Assembly: GCA_002480085.1 (NCBI GenBank)
Contig: DKPJ01000008.1
Coordinates: 298,617-362,616, forward strand
DNA from: Enterobacteriaceae bacterium UBA7338
Lineage (GTDB): Bacteria; Pseudomonadota; Gammaproteobacteria; Enterobacterales; Enterobacteriaceae
Reading direction: 5' to 3'
Length of the DNA stretch: 64,000 bases
The notes under the pieces were generated by a model. That model saw only the letters and a program-made list of their open reading frames with translations. It did not search any database and was not told the DNA's origin. This document shows positions 59,608 to 64,000 of the stretch, piece after piece. The number at the start of each line of letters is the position of its first letter. Position 1 is the first letter of the stretch. The position numbers and the translations under genes are program-made.

Positions 59608-60975
59608 ATGAAGGCACAAGCGATCTTACTCGCCTCTGTCCTGCTTGTGGGTTGCCAGGCGTCGAATCACGACGGCAACGTACAACAGCACGCACAGAGC
59701 CTTTCTGCAGCTAGTCAAGGGGAAGCAGGTAAGTTTACAAGTCAGGCGCGGTGGATGGACGATGGAACATCCCTCGCGCAGGATCAGGACTTGTGGGCTG
59801 CCATTAGCGACGAGCTGAAGATGGGAATCCCGGAAAACGACCGGATTCGCGAACAAAAACAGAAGTATTTAAGAAACAAGAGCTATCTCCACGATGTAAC
59901 TTTACGGGCAGAGCCGTATATGTACTGGATAGCAGGGCAGGTTAAGAAACGTAACATGCCCATGGAACTGGTACTACTACCCATAGTGGAGAGCGCTTTT
60001 AACCCGCACGCGACGTCTGGCGCCAATGCCGCAGGCATTTGGCAGATCATTCCGAGCACGGGGCGTAACTACGGTTTGAAACAGACTCGCACTTACGATG
60101 CGCGTCGTGACGTTGTGGCATCTACCACTGCCGCACTCGACATGATGCAGCGTCTTAACCGCATGTTTGACGGCGACTGGCTGTTGACGGTTGCTGCCTA
60201 TAACAGCGGCGAAGGGCGTGTCATGAAGGCAATGAAAGCGAATAAATCGCGGGGTAAACCTACCGATTTCTGGTCGCTCTCGCTGCCTCAGGAAACGAAA
60301 ATTTACGTGCCTAAGATGCTGGCCTTGAGTGACATACTTAAGAATAGCAAACGTTATGGCGTACGTCTTCCTACGCCTGACGATAGCCGCGCGCTGGCAC
60401 GTGTCCGGCTAAACAGTCCGGTTGGCATGAGCCAGTTGGCGGATATGGCTGGCATGCCGGTCAGCAAGCTGAAGACTTTTAACGCTGGCGTTAAAGGCTC
60501 GACGCTCGGCTCGGGTGGACCGCAGTATGTGATGGTGCCGCAGAAGCATGCCGACCAGCTGCGTGAATCACTGGCCTCGGGTGAGATCGCTGCCGTACAG
60601 CCTACGCTGATGGCGGATAACACCCCGCTGACCAGCAAGCGCTATAAGGTACGCTCTGGCGATACGCTGTCCGGTATTGCTTCACGCCTCGGCGTGAGCG
60701 CTAAGGACCTCCAGCAGTGGAATAGCCTGCGTGGATCTACCCTGAAGGTGGGTCAAAGCCTGACCGTTGGTGCAGGCAGCAGCGCACAGCGTCTTGCCAG
60801 CAACAGCGATAGCGTTAAGTATCGCGTGCGTAAAGGCGATTCGCTCTCCAGTATTGCGAAAGATTACGGCGTGAATATTAAGGATGTTATGCGCTGGAAT
60901 GACGATACGGATAACTTACAGCCAGGCGATCAGCTTACGCTGTTTGTGAAGAACAACGCTACGCCGGACTCCTGA
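59608..60975 (+). CDS. mltD: Membrane-bound lytic murein transglycosylase D
   Basis: 455-aa outer-membrane lipoprotein. Signal peptide with lipobox LLVGC (Cys 16). The SLT domain (about 105-230) has the catalytic glutamate in PIVESAFNPHATSGANAAGIWQ region and AAYNSGEGRV. Two LysM repeats follow (about 344-387, YKVRSGDTLSGIASRLGV; about 402-445, YRVRKGDSLSSIAKDYGV). It cleaves glycan strands with 1,6-anhydro product. Convergent with yafE. Confidence 0.97.
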   Translation: MKAQAILLASVLLVGCQASNHDGNVQQHAQSLSAASQGEAGKFTSQARWMDDGTSLAQDQDLWAAISDELKMGIPENDRIREQKQKYLRNKSYLHDVTLRAEPYMYWIAGQVKKRNMPMELVLLPIVESAFNPHATSGANAAGIWQIIPSTGRNYGLKQTRTYDARRDVVASTTAALDMMQRLNRMFDGDWLLTVAAYNSGEGRVMKAMKANKSRGKPTDFWSLSLPQETKIYVPKMLALSDILKNSKRYGVRLPTPDDSRALARVRLNSPVGMSQLADMAGMPVSKLKTFNAGVKGSTLGSGGPQYVMVPQKHADQLRESLASGEIAAVQPTLMADNTPLTSKRYKVRSGDTLSGIASRLGVSAKDLQQWNSLRGSTLKVGQSLTVGAGSSAQRLASNSDSVKYRVRKGDSLSSIAKDYGVNIKDVMRWNDDTDNLQPGDQLTLFVKNNATPDS

Positions 60976-60991
60976 TCGAACCGTTTTAAAT

Positions 60992-61024
60992 AAAAAAGCA
61001 CCGTTTCCCCCGGTGCTTTTTTTT
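60992..61024. terminator. Intrinsic terminator of mltD/yafE
   Basis: AAAAAAGCACCG (60992-61003) and CGGTGCTTTTTTTT (61011-61024) form a strong hairpin with U-tracts on both strands between the convergent mltD and yafE. Confidence 0.92.
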
Positions 61025-61041
61025 ATTGCTGTTTGCCGATA

Positions 61042-61809
61042 TTAGCGCTTTTTCGCCTCAATAAATACCGTATCGCTGGTAAATGAACCGTCATCCTGCA
61101 GTTCAAAGTAGGCTTTTACCGCCTGCGATGCGCTCTCCTGATAGAGCCGAATCGCTTTGCTCAGCGCATCAGGCGTACGCATCCGCGCGATCCAGGAGGA
61201 GAACTCCAGCACCAGACGATCGGTTGATAAATCGCATGTTATCAGTCCCGCCTCGTTAACCTGTGTCAGCCACTCACCGCTTGAGTAGTTATGTACGTGC
61301 GAGGTATCGCGCAGGGCTTCAACCGTCTGCAACCAGATATCGCGAACCGGCTCGCCTGGCGACATGACATCCATCAGGAATACCGTTCCGCCCGGCTTCA
61401 GCACGCGTTTAATCTCGCGCAGCGCCAGGCCAAGATCCTGCCAGTGGTGCGCTGAATAGCGGCTGATCACCACATCAAAGGTGCTGTCGGCGAAGGGTAA
61501 GCTCTCCGCATAGCCCTGCTGGGTATTGATATTGGTTAAGCCTTTCTCTTTTGCCGCTGCGGCCACAACGCCCAGCATATCGCTGGAGAGATCGTATGCC
61601 GTCACCTGCCCTACCGCAGCAGCGGCGGTAAAGCTGGCATGCCCTCCCCCGCAGCCGACGTCCAGAACATGGGCCTGAGGGAAGCGCTGGAGACGTTCGC
61701 GCAGCCGCTCTAAATCGCGGCCTGCGGCATGCACGGCGCTGGTTAAGTAGGCGCTGGCCTGAGAGCCAAACTGATCTTCGACGTTATCATGATGAGATTT
61801 TGCTGCCAT
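61042..61809 (-). CDS. yafE: SAM-dependent methyltransferase YafE, full-length
   Basis: 255 aa class I methyltransferase with the complete SAM site: motif I HVLDVGCGGGHASF (about 46-59), motif II VTAYDLSSDML and motif III/IV ESLPFADSTFDVVISRYSAHHW, then VLKPGGTVFLMDV. Similar to UbiE/Methyltransf_11 proteins; substrate unknown. As I recall, E. coli K-12 YafE is annotated at about 207 aa and lacks motif I, so this copy is the intact form. ATG 61809 follows AAGGAC; the upstream frame adds 13 residues without support. Confidence 0.9.
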   Translation of the reverse strand: MAAKSHHDNVEDQFGSQASAYLTSAVHAAGRDLERLRERLQRFPQAHVLDVGCGGGHASFTAAAAVGQVTAYDLSSDMLGVVAAAAKEKGLTNINTQQGYAESLPFADSTFDVVISRYSAHHWQDLGLALREIKRVLKPGGTVFLMDVMSPGEPVRDIWLQTVEALRDTSHVHNYSSGEWLTQVNEAGLITCDLSTDRLVLEFSSWIARMRTPDALSKAIRLYQESASQAVKAYFELQDDGSFTSDTVFIEAKKR

Positions 61810-61885
61810 TGTGCTGTCCTTTTGGTTAAGTGAGAAAGAGGGCAGCACCCGTTTAGGCCTGCCCTACGGCAGACCTGACGCACCA

Positions 61886-62686
61886 CTACTTATCAGGCTT
61901 GCCGGGACTGAATTCAACGAGTAGCGGGTTGTGATCGGAGGCGCGCGTGACCAGCACCGAGGCTTCGTTCACGTTCAAACCACGATAGAAGATAAAATCG
62001 AGCGGGCGACCAAACGCCCGGCGGCGGTTGTCATCCGTAAAGCGCACCTGGCGCAGGGACATCTCTCGGGAGAAACGGTAAAGCGCATTCATTCGCGGAC
62101 GGCTCCAGGCATTGAAATCGCCAGCCATGATCACCGGGCCGTTATGCTGGGCGATCTGATCGCCAATAGGCAGCAGCTGCTTGCTATAAACATCAACTCC
62201 CAGGCTGAAGTTAACCGCGTGGACGTTAACGACCATCAGCAGCCGGCCGTCAGGCAGAGGGTAGACCGTTACCAGAGCGGACTTTGCCAGCCGCAGGATC
62301 GGCTCACGCTCGCGCAGTGGGCAACAGTAGACCGGATGGGCCGATGCCAGCGTCATGACGCCAGAGGGGTGCTGAGGCAGCACAAACGCCGGAACCTGAT
62401 CCGCCGCGAGATAGTTAGTGGTTGCAAACCGGATAAGCTCAGGCGTGGTTTGTGCCTCCTGCAACAGCACGAGATGGGCATCTTTACCAAAGCTTTGCAG
62501 CACTGACTGCCACTCTGCGCGCTGCTGCTTGAAAATATTCCACACCAGGACGCGGATGTTCTCTTCTTCGCTCAGCGGCGCGCCTGGAGGTGATGCCTGG
62601 CCAATACTCGCGAATGACCCGGGCGGCAGGATCCGCTCGGCGGGCTGTCCTGCGATATAGCGCATGGCATGGGTATGTTTTCGCAC
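61886..62686 (-). CDS. yafD: Endonuclease/exonuclease/phosphatase family protein YafD
   Basis: 266 aa (E. coli length). EEP-fold motifs: VLVWNIFKQQ (about 46-55), LLQEAQTT (catalytic Glu about 76), MAGDFNAWSRPR (about 190-201) and RASDHNPLLVEF at the C-terminus. No signal peptide. Substrate unknown. It lies 76 bp upstream of yafE on the same strand and may be co-transcribed; divergent from yafC. Confidence 0.93.
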   Translation of the reverse strand: MRKHTHAMRYIAGQPAERILPPGSFASIGQASPPGAPLSEEENIRVLVWNIFKQQRAEWQSVLQSFGKDAHLVLLQEAQTTPELIRFATTNYLAADQVPAFVLPQHPSGVMTLASAHPVYCCPLREREPILRLAKSALVTVYPLPDGRLLMVVNVHAVNFSLGVDVYSKQLLPIGDQIAQHNGPVIMAGDFNAWSRPRMNALYRFSREMSLRQVRFTDDNRRRAFGRPLDFIFYRGLNVNEASVLVTRASDHNPLLVEFSPGKPDK

Positions 62687-62882
62687 TTTCGGCTTCTTAC
62701 CTCTGTAACCTGTTTACCCTGGATACCAGGGCCACTCCTTCTGTTATAGGGATTTTAGCGCACACTTTCAACGCTGCCTGGAAAAACAGATGGTTTGATA
62801 AGAGAGTGACACCCGGAGCAGACGCGTGGTTAAATAACAAAAATCGATAAAATGCGGATAAAATTTTGCTACGGGTGCAAAA

Positions 62883-63782
62883 ATGAAGGCAACATCAGAA
62901 GAGCTGGCTATATTTGTCGCCGTGGTGGAGAGCGGGAGCTTTAGCCGTGCCGCTGAGCAGCTCGGCCAGGCTAATTCGGCTATTAGCCGGGCGGTAAAGA
63001 AGCTGGAGACCAAGCTGGGCGTCAGCTTGCTTAACCGCACCACGCGCCATCTAAGCCTGACTGAGGAGGGGGAGCGCTATTTCCGTCGCGTGCAGCTTAT
63101 TTTGCAGGAGATGGCGGCGGCAGAAAACGAGGTGATGGAGCATCAGCACACGCCACGCGGCTTGCTGCGTATCGATGCAGCCACGCCGGTTGTGCTGCAT
63201 TTTCTCATGCCGATGATTAAGCCGTTTCGTGAGCGTTACCCGGAGATGACCCTCTCGCTGGTCTCATCGGAGACCTTTATTAATCTGATCGAGCGTAAGG
63301 TTGACGTCGCTATTCGCGTCGGCACGCTGACGGATTCCAGCCTGCGCGCCCGCCCGCTGTTTAAAAGCTCCCGCAGGATGATCGCCTCCCCTGCCTATCT
63401 GGCCAGATACGGTACGCCGCAGAGCGTGGACGATCTTAAACATCACACCTGTCTGGGCTTTACCGAACCTGTTTCGCTTAATACCTGGCCGATTGCTTGC
63501 GAAGATGGTCAGCTATATGAGATTACCAGCGGCATCACGTCTAACAGCGGCGAAACGCTGAAGTATCTCTGCCTCTCCGGTAACGGTATTGCCTGCCTGT
63601 CTGACTATATGACGGACAGTGAGATTGCCAGCGGCGAGCTGATCGAGGTGCTGGGAGATAAACGCCTGCCGGTTGAGATGCCCTTTAGCGCGGTCTACTA
63701 CAGCGACAGAGCGGTCAGCACGCGTATTCGTGCTTTTGTTGATTTTCTTAGTGAATACGTGAAGCAGCGTCAGCAGCCGTAG
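62883..63782 (+). CDS. yafC: LysR family transcriptional regulator YafC
   Basis: 299 aa. N-terminal winged helix-turn-helix (about 4-62: LAIFVAVVESGSFSRAAEQL, SAISRAVKKLE, LLNRTTR) and a LysR substrate-binding domain of the CrgA/PA-type (about 90-292). The target genes are unknown; it is divergent from yafD-yafE, which may be controlled by it as LysR proteins often regulate the adjacent divergent gene. Confidence 0.92.
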   Translation: MKATSEELAIFVAVVESGSFSRAAEQLGQANSAISRAVKKLETKLGVSLLNRTTRHLSLTEEGERYFRRVQLILQEMAAAENEVMEHQHTPRGLLRIDAATPVVLHFLMPMIKPFRERYPEMTLSLVSSETFINLIERKVDVAIRVGTLTDSSLRARPLFKSSRRMIASPAYLARYGTPQSVDDLKHHTCLGFTEPVSLNTWPIACEDGQLYEITSGITSNSGETLKYLCLSGNGIACLSDYMTDSEIASGELIEVLGDKRLPVEMPFSAVYYSDRAVSTRIRAFVDFLSEYVKQRQQP

Positions 63783-63811
63783 ATGCGGCTGCCATGCTGT
63801 AAATGGCAGGC

Positions 63812-63842
63812 AAAAAAAAACCGTATCTCGTGAGAGATACGG
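63812..63842 (-). terminator. Terminator of the rrn-tRNA-Asp transcript
   Basis: On the minus strand CCGTATCTC and GAGATACGG form a 9-bp stem (63821-63842) with a 4-nt loop, followed by TTTTTTTTTG (63812-63820). It lies 13 bp beyond the tRNA-Asp and should end the rrn operon transcript. Confidence 0.92.
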
Positions 63843-63855
63843 CTTCTTAAATAAG

Positions 63856-63932
63856 TGGCGGAACGGACGGGACTCGAACCCGCGACCCCCTGCGTGACAG
63901 GCAGGTATTCTAACCGACTGAACTACCGCTCC
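63856..63932 (-). tRNA. aspU: tRNA-Asp (anticodon GUC), distal tRNA of an rrn operon
   Basis: 77 nt, reads the same as the copy at 56557-56633 throughout (GGAGCGGTAGTTCAGTCGG start, GTC anticodon, encoded CCA). It lies 52 bp after the 5S rRNA end seen at the window edge, as aspU does after rrnH in E. coli, so it is probably processed from the rRNA precursor. Confidence 0.96.
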
Positions 63933-63984
63933 ACCGAATTTCTTTGTCACTACCCGGATAGTTATCCCGGTTAACTGCAATTTG

Positions 63985-64000
63985 ATGCCTGGCAGTTCCC
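63985..64000 (-). rRNA. rrfH: 5S rRNA, 3' end only (cut by window edge)
   Basis: The last 16 bases, read on the minus strand, are GGGAACTGCCAGGCAT, the exact 3' terminus of enterobacterial 5S rRNA. The rest of the rrn operon lies beyond the window. Assignment to rrnH follows from the neighbouring aspU-yafC order. Confidence 0.85.

Noticed and set aside
1..64000. CRISPR array or cas genes
   Set aside because: No regularly spaced direct repeats of 25-40 bp and no Cas-like proteins were seen; the repeated palindromes are REP/BIME elements.

Overview
The window is enterobacterial chromosome from a relative of Escherichia, Klebsiella and Enterobacter. It is GC-rich, coding-dense and studded with REP/BIME palindromes of the GCCGG(G/T)GGCGC type. 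Gene content and order match two blocks of the E. coli map read in reverse: phoR-phoB-sbcDC...hemB on the left (1-21.9 kb) and thrW-proAB-phoE...rrnH on the right (38.5-64 kb). Between them lies a 16.6 kb accessory segment. The genus cannot be fixed from the sequence alone; an ornithine-lipid synthase, a BLUF-EAL protein of the Klebsiella BlrP1 type, and the absence of araJ and psiF-phoA fit a Klebsiella/Enterobacter/Kosakonia-like organism rather than E. coli.

Left block: phosphate sensing (partial phoR, phoB with a Pho box), DNA-end processing (sbcDC), fructokinase mak, rdgC, nucleoside phosphorylase ppnP, the shikimate-kinase unit aroL-yaiA-aroM with TrpR/TyrR-type operators, proC, the CsgD-type diguanylate cyclase dgcC, iraP, an MdtG-like exporter and an extensin-like (M15-type) envelope protein where E. 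coli carries psiF-phoA, then ddlA, yaiZ, yaiY, sbmA-yaiW, ampH and hemB.

Accessory segment (21.9-38.5 kb): a two-domain acyltransferase with the architecture of the ornithine-lipid synthase OlsF, preceded by a degenerate Pho-box-like sequence; a compact ethanolamine module eat-eutB-eutC without microcompartment genes, preceded by a perfectly spaced sigma-54 -24/-12 element; a blue-light (BLUF) EAL phosphodiesterase; a CinA-family protein; a PAS-PAS-GGEEF cyclase; a solitary phage KilAC-type antirepressor; an Ail/Lom outer-membrane protein; a YdhS-like FAD protein; an orphan ascorbate-family PTS (EIIA-EIIB-EIIC) with a divergent GntR/HutC regulator; and an AT-rich small ORF beside the tRNA gene thrW, a common integration site.

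Right block: a CHASE4-PAS-GGDEF-EAL gene broken by one in-frame TAA, proBA, phoE (Pho box), crl, frsA, gpt, pepD, dinB (LexA box), dpaA/yafK, yafJ, gmhA, fadE (FadR box), yafV, tRNA-Asp, dnaQ/rnhA, yafS, gloB, mltD, yafE, yafD, yafC, a second tRNA-Asp and, in the last 16 bases, the 3' end of a 5S rRNA, so the window stops at an rrn operon.

Themes that connect genes are phosphate starvation (phoBR, phoE, perhaps olsF), membrane-lipid and ethanolamine turnover, peptidoglycan metabolism (ddlA, ampH, mltD, dpaA, extensin-like) and cyclic-di-GMP signalling (four genes within 30 kb). I found no CRISPR array, integrase, complete prophage or dedicated defence system.
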